Shown here: in pieces, positions 1 through 11,990 of the stretch | Numbering within the stretch: position 1 is the stretch's first letter | Layout of the letters: the number at the start of each line of letters is the position of its first letter | From: Sycobia sp. Sy_11 | Lineage: Eukaryota > Arthropoda > Insecta > Hymenoptera > Epichrysomallidae | Direction: 5' to 3' | DNA length: 64,000 bases | Assembly (NCBI GenBank): GCA_018907035.1 | Contig: JACCIC010000022.1 | Coordinates: 4,230,001 to 4,294,000, forward strand | Notes under the pieces: model-generated | Database searches by the model: none | What the model saw: only the letters and a program-made list of their open reading frames with translations | Told to the model about the DNA's origin: nothing | Position numbers and translations under genes: made by a program

Positions 1-264
1 ATGCACTGCGGGTTTCATTTTTGTTAACAAATGTATTATATTATCCTGAAGTATGAGTTATTTTCTTTCAAATGCCATTGAGATTATCGAAATATATTGC
101 TTTGGCAAAGCTGTGATAATGCGTATGCAAAATAGGATAAGGTGTATTATAAAAATAAATCTCATAAAAAAATTTATAAAGAGAAAAGTTAATCAATAAG
201 TAATGTAAAATTGAAAATAGAAAATAATTAAAAAAGAATGTGAAAAAATGTACAGATTTTTAGT

Positions 265-560
265 TTTGTTCTTGAAGATGACCTATAGCGATTCGAAACA
301 TCGGACATCGAAGGTAAATTTCAATTTAAGGAGTGAGCGCAGTCAGATTGTCCTTTGCTAACATATAATATATTGTATTATTTTTATTTCTTTTAACTTT
401 CAATATAATTTAAATTTTATTTAATTTTTAGTAGTAATTTCTATTTCAAATTTATCAGGGGTTGATTATCAACAACGACAGACTGACTGCGATTATATTA
501 GTATAATAGATTATAGTATAAATACTGTAGAACCGATAAAAATATTTATTAATTTAAAAT
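265..560 (+). repeat. Dispersed repeat family A, copy 1
   Basis: First of four related copies in this window; the others are at 17971-18257, 58289-58544 and 63079-63370. The copy opens near 271 with CTTGAAGATGACC, followed by a TTCGAAAC box, then AAGG plus an AATTTAA-rich stretch, then GCAGTCAGATTGTC. It closes with GACAGACTGACTGC, CTGTAGAACCGATAAA and ATATTTATTAATT. The CAGTCAG and CTGACTG segments form an internal inverted repeat. No ORF is present. It is probably a non-autonomous or truncated retroelement; the family name is unknown to me. Confidence 0.75.
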
Positions 561-1443
561 AAAATAAAAAAGAATCTTTTTCAAATAGCACTAAATTCGA
601 AGTTTCTATTATATGAAGATCAAAAGCATGATATCTCCTCAAATCACAACTTTATCATTCAATTCATCTATGGTGAAGGTATAAGAAAGTTGAAATCAAT
701 ATTTCGATCTGAAACATTACTAAATAGATACTAAATAGATTTCTTCTTTTTATCTTTATAGGAACAAAATCAAGGAAGGTTTATGAAATAAGCTCATTTA
801 GTTTATAGATCGAATTAAGATACTTTTCGATCAGAAAGTATAATAATAGAATAGAAGGTACTGGATATTTTTTCTAATATTTGTTTAATATTGATAATGT
901 ATCTTCAAGTTGTGGTTCTTAATTCCACCATTGAAGGATCTTGTGTTAAAAATTAAATGTTGAAAAAAATAATCTTATATAATTCATTAACTATTCAAAA
1001 TCGACTTAATTTTAGCCTTACAATCATGAGAAGTTATAGTGATATTTTGAGAATAAATCCGTACTCTGATATTAATTGAAAAAAAGTTTGATACGGATAT
1101 CAAAATTAAGGGATAAATTTTGATATCCCTAAATTTTTGTTTCTATTGCATTTTTTTTTCACAATAAGCTTGAAACACTTGAAACATAATTTGTCAAAAT
1201 ATTTGATAGATTTATCTATGAAATGCATAATTAAAAAGAAAAGAAAATTATTTCCATACATAGATCTCGATCAGCAGTTATCTATATAAGTCCGGATATC
1301 ATAGCCCTACTTTCTTTCTTATAAATCCAAAACTATCGTTTCGACTTAAAATGGAATAATACATACGTATATTTGTTCATTGTGTTTTTTTATATATATT
1401 TCACAATCTACAAAGTATTTTACATATAAATATATATAAATGG

Positions 1444-1444
<1 letters not shown>
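561..1444. other. AT-rich gene-free stretch
   Basis: AT-rich non-coding DNA with no open frame resembling a known protein. I see only short homopolymer and AT-rich runs here. Confidence 0.6.

Positions 1445-1497
<53 letters not shown>
1445..1497. repeat. (TG)n microsatellite
   Basis: Uninterrupted TG dinucleotide tract. It borders a short CpG-dense patch immediately to its right. Confidence 0.97.
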
Positions 1498-1499
<2 letters not shown>

Positions 1500-1500
<1 letters not shown>

Positions 1501-1730
1501 GAAAGGCGCTCGACCTGCTCATTTTTTTGGGAGCCCCCAACTGGCGAATCCGTGGCCTGAACGGTAGGCCAGAAGCGTTTGACGTTTGCCAGATTTTTGC
1601 CAAGATTCGGAAGTGTTGGCCTTGCGCGCGCGGGGCCGCCGCATGGGCAAACGCGTGCCAGCCGCCGGTCCTACAAGGTTGTAATATGGCATTCCTCCGC
1701 GAGCTTAAGGCTAAGGCGCGGTATGCCGTT
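1500..1730. other. GC-rich, CpG-dense patch
   Basis: A short GC-rich block with many CG dinucleotides stands out sharply from AT-rich flanks. Open frames on both strands cross it but resemble no known protein, so I do not call a gene. It may be a regulatory island or the GC-rich remnant of an unidentified element. Confidence 0.45.
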
Positions 1731-1760
1731 TCATACATAGATATTGGATTCCTATAATAG

Positions 1761-2946
1761 CATTCGTACCGCTATCTACCTATATATATATTACGATCGA
1801 AAATGTAGGTTATACGTTCGAAGCCATTATCGTTTAATGGATTTTATTCGAATCGTTAGCCGAAGCGATGATTTGAACTATCATAAGTCGGTGATAATAA
1901 AGATTTCTTGATTGGATTTTTGATACATATTTTAATTACGTTTTTGTATATCGTAATTCTAGGTCAGAATGAATTGGCATATAAACTAATAAAATATTAT
2001 GCTGTTTATCAATGGAATAAATTTCTATAATACACTATACACTAATATCTATCAATATTTATCGATAACAATATTTTTATTTCGTCCGTCTGACCAAATG
2101 ATCGTCTGTACTACTCATTTCGCCGATAGTCTTCATAACTTTAGCGGGCTTATTTAATGTCAAATAATTCTCAATATTTAAGGGTAAAAAATTAATATAA
2201 TTATAAAATAATTAGATTAACAGCTGAACAGGACAAAAACGAAAAGGTATGAAATGATCGGCTGCTCAAGTGAATCACATTTATACCGAAACGAGTTTCT
2301 AATTTTTTTCAATTTACTATGTCATTACAAAGTGGATGTGAATAAACTCGGTTGTTCATATTTTATAAGGTAATAGCTACAATCTGAAAAAAAATTGAAT
2401 ATTGCAATTCATGATTATTATATAATCAACAAAGAGCGGCTTTTAAGCAATATCAAGTCCCTATATTAATAATTGAAAAATTCTGATATTGGAACTTTGA
2501 TGTTTCAAATATCCATTCATTGTCCTACGCTCGTGTTTAGGATAATTAGAAAAATTTTACTCAAACATATTTTCGTAAGAAGTATAAATATAATATTTTC
2601 ATTACTTTAATAATTCATCATATCATTCGATTCTATTTTTTCTGCGCTTGGAGTTTGCGTAAGTTTCAAATGAAAGATAGAGCTTATTGCATTAGAATGA
2701 AGAAGGCTTTCTATGAAGCGGTGTAACAAACTTTTTTTTTGTTTTTTAATAATAATATTTATTGGAAAACTTCGTTTGATCACATTTAAATCGAAATTTT
2801 TAACTTTTAATTAACTAGCTGTAGTTTACAAGTTACAATCCTGCCGCGACGATATCGCCGGAGAAAATAATACACCCGACTCAACGAATGAAATATCATG
2901 ATTGCATTGATGGCTATTTCGTTAATATTTCATATAACATTTGATG

Positions 2947-2992
<46 letters not shown>

Positions 2993-4340
2993 CATCTGAA
3001 CAAGTAGGTTCATTAGTATCTTTATAGTACCATTCAATATTTCACATCTGTACTAAATGCAATGATCAAGCAATATTTATTTTTTGTTTTTTTCACATTT
3101 TCATTCATATATTTGAGTAATTCATGTTCCACTCGCACTTTAAATATAGTAAGAAAGTTGTACAAGCAAAAAACAGAAAACAATATTTTCAAAATTAATG
3201 CCTCATCGAATAATATCAAACTAAAAAATAAACTCTATCAATATAGACCTGTGCAACACTTTTTTTAAAAAATATTTTTTTATTGGTACAGATTTGATTT
3301 AATATCATACTCCCCAAATACCCTGTAATTAATATACATAAAAGGCACACATAATATTTTCAGTCTTGCTAATGTTACTCCATTGAGATAAATTAATTTA
3401 TTAAGAAAAAATACATGATCGATGGATCAACTTTTTTAAAAAAGAAAATGATAAAAAATCTGAATAAAATCATTATATACTGTTGATATCTTATCGATGA
3501 GTAGAATCAATCGATTGTATTCTGTTTCATTGCTTGAAACCACTGCGTGTATTATTTCTTGTAAATCATATTTTTCTTTCAATGTAATATCTGAAACGCA
3601 CGAATATGTACATTATAAAAAAAGTGGAGTTATATGGTATTTATCCTGCATGCAGGAGAAAAATGAATTTTTTAAGTTTTTTTAAACCTATAGAATAGTT
3701 AGTAAACTTAATTTTTTTAAATATAAAACAAAAAAGTTACCTTTATATAATATTTATCGTCGTATATTTTATATGGTTTAGTAAAATTTTCGAGCGCTAA
3801 AATTTATACGCCTTTTTGTCGTTAAAAGTCCATCTACATACAATGAAAACGTTAATTTGAGAAGAAAGAACATAATTGCATCTGCTACATGGAAATTTTG
3901 AATTAAATGTTGAACACATTCGTATTTCATTCGATGACAAGCTCAGGACTTACTTTGTTAATTATAGTGTACAAACGTGATTAAAATCTTATAATTCTAT
4001 ATGTATGATAGTCTATTTATGATAAAATTTATTGCTATATATCATTTTTATTCACAACCTATCTTTAGAAAAATGATGTTTTTGATAAGTATTGTTTTTA
4101 AGTATCTTTAATACTGAATCGCTCAATAGAGAGGATCATTGTCTTGTATACAATATACAGGGATAATAAAATACAATTTTATGGAAAATAGGATTCTTGC
4201 TTACAGAACAGTTTTCAAGATTATTATTGAAAATCAGTAAAATATGTTTATATTAAATACTTTAATCGCGTTAAAGTTGGATAAAAAATTTACTCGTATC
4301 AAAGAAATAAGAAAAAGCCAGAGTAAAAAAAGAAAGAAAT
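1761..4340. other. AT-rich gene-free stretch
   Basis: AT-rich non-coding DNA broken by a TA microsatellite. Short open frames around 3034-3685 are low-complexity, K/N/F/I-rich translations and look like chance. No RNA gene or transposon signature was recognised. Confidence 0.55.
2949..2990. repeat. (AT)n microsatellite
   Basis: Uninterrupted AT tract of about 42 bp. Confidence 0.97.
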
Positions 4341-4439
4341 AAATAAACCGTGCGAAACGGCTAGAGGCACGAAATGACTTTACTGAAGAGAAAGAGCCCG
4401 AGTTATATCATTCAAAGAGAATTAACTTCAGACTAAAAA

Positions 4440-5240
4440 TAACATGGCGCCTGCTATTACGCGCGCTCGGGCCTGGGCGCAGTGGGATACCCTCTCTCAA
4501 TGAGAGAAAATCAATGCCGGCTGGGAGAGACGCGCCTCCTCCTCTCCCCCACCCCAACCATCCGACCCTCCCGCTCTAACCCTCCGAGCGGCTAGAGAGG
4601 CGCGACTGTACATTGTACAAAGTCGAGCGAAAATTTACCCCCCCCCCTTACCACCCCCCGCCTAGAACCACCCCCGACCCACGTCTTTTTCCGCCTGTAT
4701 TATCGCGGGCTGCTTCAAAACATCCTGGCGGTGACTGAGATGAAAACTCGTGTGCGTGCGTGCGCGCACGCGTCTGTGTATCTGTATGCGAATGTATATA
4801 AACGAGTGCCGTGGCTGGCAAATGGAGGGCGCACGAGAAGCCGAGATCCTGGATATAAGCTTACCCTCCATTCCTCTCTTTTCCATCGTGCCGCAGTCGA
4901 CGTATCGTCGGTCGTGCCGAAAACTTCATCCCATAATCTCATTATCGTCCCGCGTTCCGTGGATTCTCTACAGGAAGCCGCGAGGTTCGTAGCGTGCCGC
5001 AATTGAGCCGGGTAGCCGAGGGTCGGGCATTGATTGATTGTCCTGTTTTGTGGTAACGTCGCGAGTTGGTCTAGCACTATCGAAAGTCCACGGGGTGAAA
5101 AAAAACCCGCGTAGAATGTGACTTTGTACTCTTTCAGAAAATCTCCCAGATTGGACCATTCCGTCCCTAGAGAGTGGATTGGCATTCTACTGAAGGATTG
5201 TTTCGACGATTCTGTCACAAAAGAGCCAATGAATCTCACT
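4440..5240. other. GC-rich CpG island-like block
   Basis: This block is CpG-dense and contains poly-C/pyrimidine runs near 4636-4680. A TATATAAACG box lies near 4794, inside GC-rich sequence. A 174-codon open frame on the minus strand (4715-5239) crosses the block but shows no recognisable domain and several frames are open at once, as expected from composition. A promoter or 5' exon of an unannotated transcript is possible but unproven. Confidence 0.4.
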
Positions 5241-6003
5241 AACCCCGAAACGGCTGAATATTAAAATTTGTATTTTGTACCGAGTGTCAATGTGTGGGCC
5301 GTTAAGCTCGTGCAGAACGAGCCTCGATTCTATAGTTTTTGTCCCTTGCCTATAATCATTCTAAATACATGATACAAGCGAACAATTCACACACCCATTT
5401 CTAGAAGTAACGCACGAGGCCCGTTTCGTGAACACTGATTTAAAAAATTTTAAAAAATTCTTCTTTACTTTTTAAATTCTTCCATTTTCTCGTCTTTCTC
5501 ATTAATTATTAAACGAATTATTGAGAAATCCAATCATACTAATATCCTACGAATAAAATCTAATAATACATACATTCTTATTCTGGAAATTGCTACAAGG
5601 TTAATTATATTCCATGTATCAAAAATATCGAGACAACAAATCAAAAGCTAATATGACTAGATGTTAGGATTATATTAATTAGATTTTATATTATATTTAG
5701 CAATTAGAGAGTTGGACTTTTGAGACCAGACTGTAGAAGAGTAGTTAGTAAATTCAAGAAGTAACATTCATCTACTGTCGTTATTTCTGCACGCTTGACG
5801 ATAATTACACGCATCAAGTGGCATTTTAGAATTTTGAAAAAAACACCAATGCCAAGCGTAAGTGTCTCTCAAGTGAGCGAGCTACCTAATTTTCCATAAT
5901 CGCTCTTTTAAGGAGTGTAATTTTTCCTCCCTGCATTCTCAAAAGTACGAGAAGTCTGTACCTCCTCGCGCGTGAGGCACGCGAGGACGCTCCGAGGACT
6001 ATA
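5241..6003. other. Gene-free stretch
   Basis: Mostly AT-rich DNA with no recognisable gene or element. GC content rises again toward the right edge. Confidence 0.5.
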
Positions 6004-6008
6004 CTATA

Positions 6009-6064
<56 letters not shown>
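6004..6064. repeat. (TA)n(TG)n compound microsatellite
   Basis: A TA tract interrupted by one TG runs into a short TG tract at 6052-6064. Confidence 0.95.
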
Positions 6065-6620
6065 ACTGCCGCTTTTCCTCCTCCGCCCGCGCCGTGCGCG
6101 CGCCACCGCCACCGCCGGGAGCAAATGCTATCTTAGCCACCACAAAGCAGCGATAACATTTTCCCTCCTGGAATAGAAGCTTAGCGAGCCTCCCGCTCTC
6201 GGCGCGGGTGCGCGCGAGCGAGCGGGGGCGCATCAGGTCGATATCCGGATAACCGGTCTCGGCGACACGGTCGCCGGGGCAACTGGTCCAGAAACCACGC
6301 CTCCGCAAACATGGCCGTCCGTTCCCGAGCTTTCCGCGCCGCTTTCTCTCCCTCCCTATCCCTGTGTCTGCCTCTCTCGCGCTCCCTCTTCTCTGCTGGG
6401 CAGTTGCGCCCTCGCATCGAAGCCAGAAGCGGGGAATCGTGTGGGGTTCTACCCAAGCTCCGTCTCTCCCTCTTAGTCCCCACTCTCAGCCCCCCACCCC
6501 ATCTTTTTCTTCATCTCTTCAGCTCGTTTTCCCCTTTTAGTCTGTATATAACGGAGGCTTGAATTATCATAATATTGGTCATTGTCTAGGTGGATGAGTT
6601 GAAGTGGCGTATGGCAGAAC
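6065..6620. other. GC-rich CpG island-like block
   Basis: A CpG-dense sequence is followed by a long pyrimidine-rich stretch (CTCTCC and CCCC runs at about 6340-6540). A TATATAACGG box ends the pyrimidine run near 6545. No protein family is recognisable. The pattern of CpG block, pyrimidine tract and TATA-like box resembles other GC islands in the window, and a promoter role is only a guess. Confidence 0.4.
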
Positions 6621-7486
6621 CCGCGCGCGTTTTCCCTTTTCGCCTTACGAAATAAGCTTATCGAGCTACGTCTTAGTTTTTATGAGCTCAATTGACTTGT
6701 GCACTATGTCTCTCTAAAATCCACAGGAAGTAGAAAATTCATTCATTAAAAAAACCGATTATGAAGTATTATTTAATGCACTCTGCCGAAATGGACTAAA
6801 CTTTTAATTTTTACTTTGCTCATATTTAAAAGTGTCACATAATGGCGTATAGTCTTAATCGTAATTATGAGTTAAAGATGATAATCATATATGTATATGA
6901 ATGACGTTCACGACACTCACGCCGAATTACATGTTTCTCATTTCACTGCCAAAAATGTGTGGTATTCCACTCAAGGCATCACCACGTTAACGTATGTAAA
7001 TATTGTATATTAAATTATACCTGCTATCTGGACGTGAGGAATCTAACGGTATCTCCAAAAATTATAAGAAAAGATTTATTATATCATATACTATTATTAT
7101 CATCGTTATGATAGTTTTTTGTCGTTGCTGTTGTTTGTTATCATTGTTTGAAATAAGTAAACCTTCAAATTCAAGATTTAATTAAGAGACACCAACCCAT
7201 GATGATTCTACGGATACGCACAATATACTTAATGTCTATAAATGTAAATTTTATTATTGATTTAATATAGAGTCACAATATATGTTTTAAGAGGAATCAA
7301 AAGAAGTGATTTAATTTATGTGCCTTTCCACTGTTATGCTGATATACAAGATTCCAATGTATAGTATATGAGTTTTAATTAGACAAGGGATTTTAAAAGT
7401 TCTAAAGTATCCGTCGCTCGAGAAAGGGAACCTTACACTTCCGTAATAAAATCAGAGTGATGTTCATCGGTTCACAAGTATATCAA

Positions 7487-7488
<2 letters not shown>
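6621..7488. other. AT-rich gene-free stretch
   Basis: Nothing recognisable on either strand. The 60-codon open frame at 7003-7185 is low-complexity. Confidence 0.5.
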
Positions 7489-7489
<1 letters not shown>

Positions 7490-7531
<42 letters not shown>

Positions 7532-7547
7532 ATATATATAAGAACGT

Positions 7548-7637
<90 letters not shown>

Positions 7638-7665
7638 ACGTTCTTATATATATATAGAACGTTCT
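7490..7665. repeat. Palindromic compound microsatellite with three AGAACGTTCT boxes
   Basis: The order is (TA)n, AGAACGTTCT at 7541-7550, (CT)n to 7570, (AT)n 7571-7610, (AG)n 7611-7636, AGAACGTTCT at 7635-7644, a short TA run, then a third AGAACGTTCT at 7656-7665. The first and second boxes with the CT/AG blocks make a near-perfect inverted repeat centred near 7592. Each box is itself a 10-bp palindrome. Confidence 0.95.
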
Positions 7666-7984
7666 TAATAATGTAGAACACATTCGTTGTACATTATCAA
7701 ATAAAAAGATTACGCAGATAGATTTATAAAATATTTATAGATATAAATAAACAGAGTTTACAATGAAACAATAAACATCTATCAGCGAATGATATAGGCA
7801 CACATGTGTCACTTTTTTTGTTTTACTTTCCATTTTAGTAAATTAAAGTTATTTCTCAGTTCTCACCGAGACTTTCACACGAGCAGACGTGTTTATATTT
7901 CGGTTGTTATCGTACGCTCAACCAGTATAGCAGAGCCTACAAGGCTCAGGTGCGAGGCGCCCACGCACACGCGATTGCTTCAAT

Positions 7985-8904
7985 ATGCCTCCGAATTCTC
8001 CCAATTCTTCCACATCTCAATCACCATCGAAAAATATAATTACCTTCCAAGTTAAAGGACCCACTAGTTATGCAAATATCACCGATTCAATACCCACATG
8101 TGAACAAAGACTTATTTTAGACTGCATCGAAGCACTTACATTAACCGACTACACCTGTGCAATAGGAGATCTGGTAAAACCGAAAAACATACTATATGCA
8201 TCAAGAATATCGAATAACAGAGTTTGTCTATATTTATCCGATTAAGAACTTGTAAACCAATTAACAAATAAGTATGATTTAATAATCAATGAAAATAAAG
8301 TTCCAATTAGACCACTCAAGTCAAGGCAAAAAAGAATAATTTTTTCTAACGTATCACCGGACATTCCAAATTTTGCACTAGAAAACATAGTAGACGATCT
8401 AAACGTCACAAGAAGATCTTCTGTTTCTAAATTAAAAGCAGCCATCGCTAAAGATGGCTATAGTCATGTCTCCAGTTTCAGGCATCAAGTTTATGTTGAT
8501 CCAAACGATGCGAAACTTATTCCCGATTTATGTAAAATTATATACAATGAAAATGAATATTATATATTTGCGGGCACAGACATCTTAAAGTCTTTCGCGT
8601 GTAAGCTAGAAGGGCATCAAGCTCAACATTGTCCCAATATAGATTTTAAAGTAAACAAAAAAATTCCCAAACTAAACTTAAGTAACAATAGCTACTAATC
8701 ACAGATAGTAAAAAATACTATAAACACAACAACTGGAACCTCGCAAATCGACGAGTACTGTGAAATAGAAAATATTGACGACATCGACGCGACAAAGTCT
8801 ATTAATAATGCACCATACAAATCTATAACAACCAATAAAAGAACTCAGTCAGTAATAAGTTCCCACGATTCAAAAACCAAGTTGAAATGGAAAAAACACA
8901 AATA
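7985..8904 (+). pseudogene. LINE ORF1, gag-like nucleic-acid-binding protein, broken
   Basis: The frame opens at the ATG at 7985 and runs 86 codons to a TAA at 8243-8245. The same frame then continues for 150 codons to a second stop at 8696-8698 and resumes to 8904. The C-terminal part holds a CCHC zinc-knuckle relic, SFACKLEGHQAQHCP near 8593-8637. The spacing Cys-x4-His-x4-Cys is kept, but the first cysteine is Ser (TCT instead of TGT), so one zinc ligand is lost. In intact elements this protein binds the element RNA. Two in-frame stops show it is dead. Confidence 0.85.
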
Positions 8905-9335
8905 ACTAACATTCAAAAAAAGAATCGTAAAGGAGAAAAATCCAACGATTCCGAAAATAAAATCTAGCTAAACTGTGCCGTGCGACACAAGTCTGCAGAT
9001 GTTGAAATAGAAAAGGAAGAAATCACAAATTTGCTCGATAAAAAACTAATAGCGATAAAAATTATTTAAACACAGGAACAACTCTCCTTAATTACGATGA
9101 ATTTAAAAGTTTACTTGAAAATACCAAAGGAGCGAATCCAATAAACATAGTTACCCGATATACTACCAATCTTGAAGCATTTACTGATTTTATACAAAAT
9201 GAAATATACCCCAATGTAAGAAATAGCACTATTAAAAACAGATGTATTAGACTAATAAATAATCTAAAAAATCCGGATCTGTTTGATAGTGAAACTTAAC
9301 AACCACTTACTTATTAAAATATAAATAAAATATTC

Positions 9336-10160
9336 AACAAAATTATTCAATGGAATATAAACGGTTTTACCGCGCATGTCGAACTTTTGTAAAAATTAAT
9401 TGAAGACGAAAAGGCCGGCGTCATCTGTATACAGGAGACAAATTTTAAAAATGACTGCGCACGCAGTATCCCAGGTTACAATATTTCACATAAAAATAGG
9501 TCAAATTGCCTTATCGCAAGCGGAGGAGTCACAACATTAATTAAAAAAGAGCTAGAATACATCGAACTAAATATTAACACTAATTTAGAAGCAATTGCTA
9601 CTTCCGTAATATTACCCGAGATGCAGTTATGTATGTGTAATCTATACGTTCCTAACAACTACAATCTAACCGAACATGACATTTCGTACATAATGAGGCA
9701 ACTCCCCAAACCATTTTTAATTCTTGGTGACTTTAACAGTCATCACACGCAGTGGGGCTCTTACAAAATTGATATACGTGGAAAAATAGTCGAAAATCTA
9801 CTACTGTCGCATAATATTTCACTCTTAAACTCTTCAAGCCCTACTCATTTCAATATCTCCAAGGGTAAAATGAGCGCAATTAACTTAACAATATGCAATG
9901 CAAACGCAAAGTCGGAGCTCTACGGAAGCGACCATTTTCCAATAACTATCGATATTCAAAATACAGTCTCTCACCCTCCAATGTCTCAATCTAGATGGAA
10001 GTTTTCAAAGGCCAACTGGGAGAACTACCAAAAAACAATAGCTGATAAAATACACGCACTAAAGGATCCCGAAAAATGCAATCCATCTGAAATTGATCAT
10101 CTCAACGACAATTTCATTAATCTAATTATAGAAACCGCAAACGAAACTGTTGAGGTAGGA
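9336..10160 (+). pseudogene. LINE ORF2 N-terminal part: APE-type endonuclease, broken
   Basis: APE-endonuclease landmarks appear in order: QWNINGF (from about 9346), CIQETNF (near 9424), LGDFNSHHTQWGS (near 9723, containing the catalytic Asp/Asn), SAINLTIC and finally SDHFPI (near 9927) with the catalytic Asp-His. One in-frame stop lies at 9390-9392. In live elements this domain nicks the target DNA to prime reverse transcription. The open part from 9621 ends at 10163, where non-homologous sequence begins. Confidence 0.9.
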
Positions 10161-10465
10161 TAGAAATATAAAAATGCAGTGTGTATATAATAAATAAGTA
10201 TAGAATATAATTAAGAGAGATACTGCGGTACAACGCTCTGTCTAACTCGACACATGAAATCAAACTGCTTGTCGGCGAATTTACTTTTAACACATCAACT
10301 TCTACAATAATACATATAGCGCTGCACTATATGCAAGTCTGAACCTGCAGTAGACAGAGCGGGGAAATCCCCTACTTATACCTCAAGGTTACAGTGTAAT
10401 CTAGCTCCAGTTGTCCTGCTTTGGAGGTAGAGTTTATACAGGTAATAACAAGTTTACCTTAACAG
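10160..10465 (+). mobile_element. About 300-bp insertion inside the LINE, unidentified
   Basis: The LINE reading ETANETVE stops here and related coding sequence resumes near 10470-10510. The inserted DNA shows an inverted pair CGCTCTGTCTA (about 10230) and TAGACAGAGCG (about 10351-10361), and a palindrome GGGGAAATCCCC at 10361-10372. A GAGGTAG word occurs near both edges and could be a target-site duplication. I do not recognise the family; a MITE or SINE is possible. Edges are good to about 15 bp. Confidence 0.6.
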
Positions 10466-10509
10466 AAACAATACCTAAAACAAAATCAAAAACAGAAAAA
10501 AGTACACTC

Positions 10510-10985
10510 CATGGTGGAATGACCAGTGTGAAAAAGCAATAAGGGAGTACAAGCGGGCGTTCAATCAATATAAAAAACATCCAACATACGAAAACCAAAT
10601 TAATTACAAAAATAAAAGAGCAATGTCTCGAAGAGTCCTCAAACAGGCTAAAAAAGAATCTTGGATCAACTTTGTCTCCTCTCTTAGAAGTAACACGACA
10701 AGTTCAGAAATGTGGAACAAAATTAAAGCCATAAACGGAAGAAAATCATATACACAGATTTCAGCAATTGAAGATTCCAACAACAGAATAATATCCGACA
10801 ACAAAGAAATAGCCAACGCACTCGCTGCAATATTCGCAAAAAATTCTTCAGACTCAAATTTTGAACCAGGATTTCTGAAGCTGAAACAAAAAACTGAAGC
10901 AAATGAAATCGATTTAGATTCAACTAATCAAACCAAAAAAATACAACAATTAAATGAAAACATCACATTTTTTTTAATTAACTAA
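10510..10985 (+). pseudogene. LINE ORF2 linker between endonuclease and RT, broken
   Basis: It begins with the WWNDQCEKAIREYK-type motif typical of I and Jockey elements and continues with KKESWINFVSSL and a charged linker. The open frame at 10623-10985 stops before the RT motifs, which lie in another frame. This implies at least one frameshift. Confidence 0.85.
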
Positions 10986-11040
10986 TATCTTAAATGCTTG
11001 CAACAATTACAGCCCAGAACAAGACAATGTACCTAATATA

Positions 11041-11990
11041 ATGCTCAAAAAAACTCCCCGAAGTAGCTCTATATTATATCAACTGAAAATGTGCAATCTG
11101 ATATGGACAAAAAATGTTTTTCCAAAAAACTGGTTGCACGCAACAGTAATTCCCATCCCTAAACAAGGTAAAAATAAATGTAGTACTGAGGGCTATAGAC
11201 CCATAGCACTACCCTGCTGCATTTGTAAGCTCCTCGAAAAAATGATTAATAAGATACTCCAGTGGTTTTTAGAAACACACAATATAATGTCATATAGTCA
11301 ACATGGGTTCAGACAATGTAGATCTACAAATGACTGCTTAATCAATCTTCAGTCGAATATCTGTAAAGCATTCAACAACAAACAACACGTAATAGCGATA
11401 TGCATTGATATTGAAAAAACATACGATATGTTATGGAAGAAAAGGATACTACAGATACTTATAGATCACCATATAGCAGGTAATATGCTCAAATTTATTA
11501 ACAACTTTTTGAAAAATAGAACAATAAAAGTGCGTGTCAACGGTGAATACTCCGATCCACACGAAATTTCAAACGGAGTCCCGCAAGGCTCAGCACTAAG
11601 CGTAACACTCTTTATCATAGCCATAGAAGCAATCTCTAACCTTATCACCCCTCCGGCAACTCACACTATGTTTACCGACGACTGCACAATTTTTGTGGCT
11701 AGTAAAAATATCAATACAACACAAAAACTTCTTCAGCCTATCTTAAATAACATCATAAAATTCTCAAACGAAAGCGGATTTAAGTTCTTCCATTCAAAAT
11801 CAACAATCACCATCTTTTCGAGAAATAAAATCACTAATCGTGATTTAAACCTATTTCTTGGCAAACAAAAGCTGCCTATCACTAGCAAGCTGAAGTTACT
11901 CGGACTCATATTCGACAGCAAAATGAATTGGTCGGAACACATCAAACGACTCAAAAATAACTGCGTACGCAAACTTAATGTTATGAAAAT
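11041..11990 (+). pseudogene. LINE ORF2 reverse transcriptase domain, 3' truncated
   Basis: RT blocks are recognisable in order: FPKNWLHATVIPIPK, EGYRPIALPCCICKLLEK, SQHGFRQCRSTNDCL, ICIDIEKTYDMLW, SNGVPQGSALSVTLFIIAI, then the catalytic block FTDDC at 11671-11685. The usual motif is [FY]ADD; here the Ala is Thr, although both Asp residues are kept. The last recognisable block is LGLIFDSKMNWSEHI followed by KRLKNNCVRKLNVMK, ending near 11990. The open frame runs on to 12267 in unrelated AT-rich sequence, so the element was cut by deletion or insertion here. RNase H is absent. Confidence 0.92.

Larger units (their letters stand above)
7985..11990 (+). mobile_element. Decayed I-clade non-LTR retrotransposon (LINE)
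   Basis: The remnants lie in the order expected of an I-type LINE: a gag-like ORF1 with zinc knuckle, an APE-type endonuclease, a linker and a reverse transcriptase. The linker motif TPWWNDQCEKAIREYKRAF and the endonuclease motif LGDFNSHHTQWGS are typical of the I group. All frames carry stops or frameshifts, about 300 bp of foreign DNA splits ORF2 at about 10160-10460, and homology ends abruptly near 11990, after the RT thumb region. RNase H and 3' tail are missing. The 5' boundary is uncertain; the 5' UTR may begin upstream of 7985. The element cannot move on its own. Confidence 0.9.

Noticed and set aside
271..300. Functional hammerhead ribozyme in repeat family A
   Set aside because: The core reads TTGAAGA rather than CTGANGA, and an extra base precedes the stem, so only a resemblance is claimed.
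4715..5239. 174-codon open frame on the minus strand
   Set aside because: It crosses a GC-rich block where several frames on both strands are open at once; no domain, no splice context and no conserved motif recognised.
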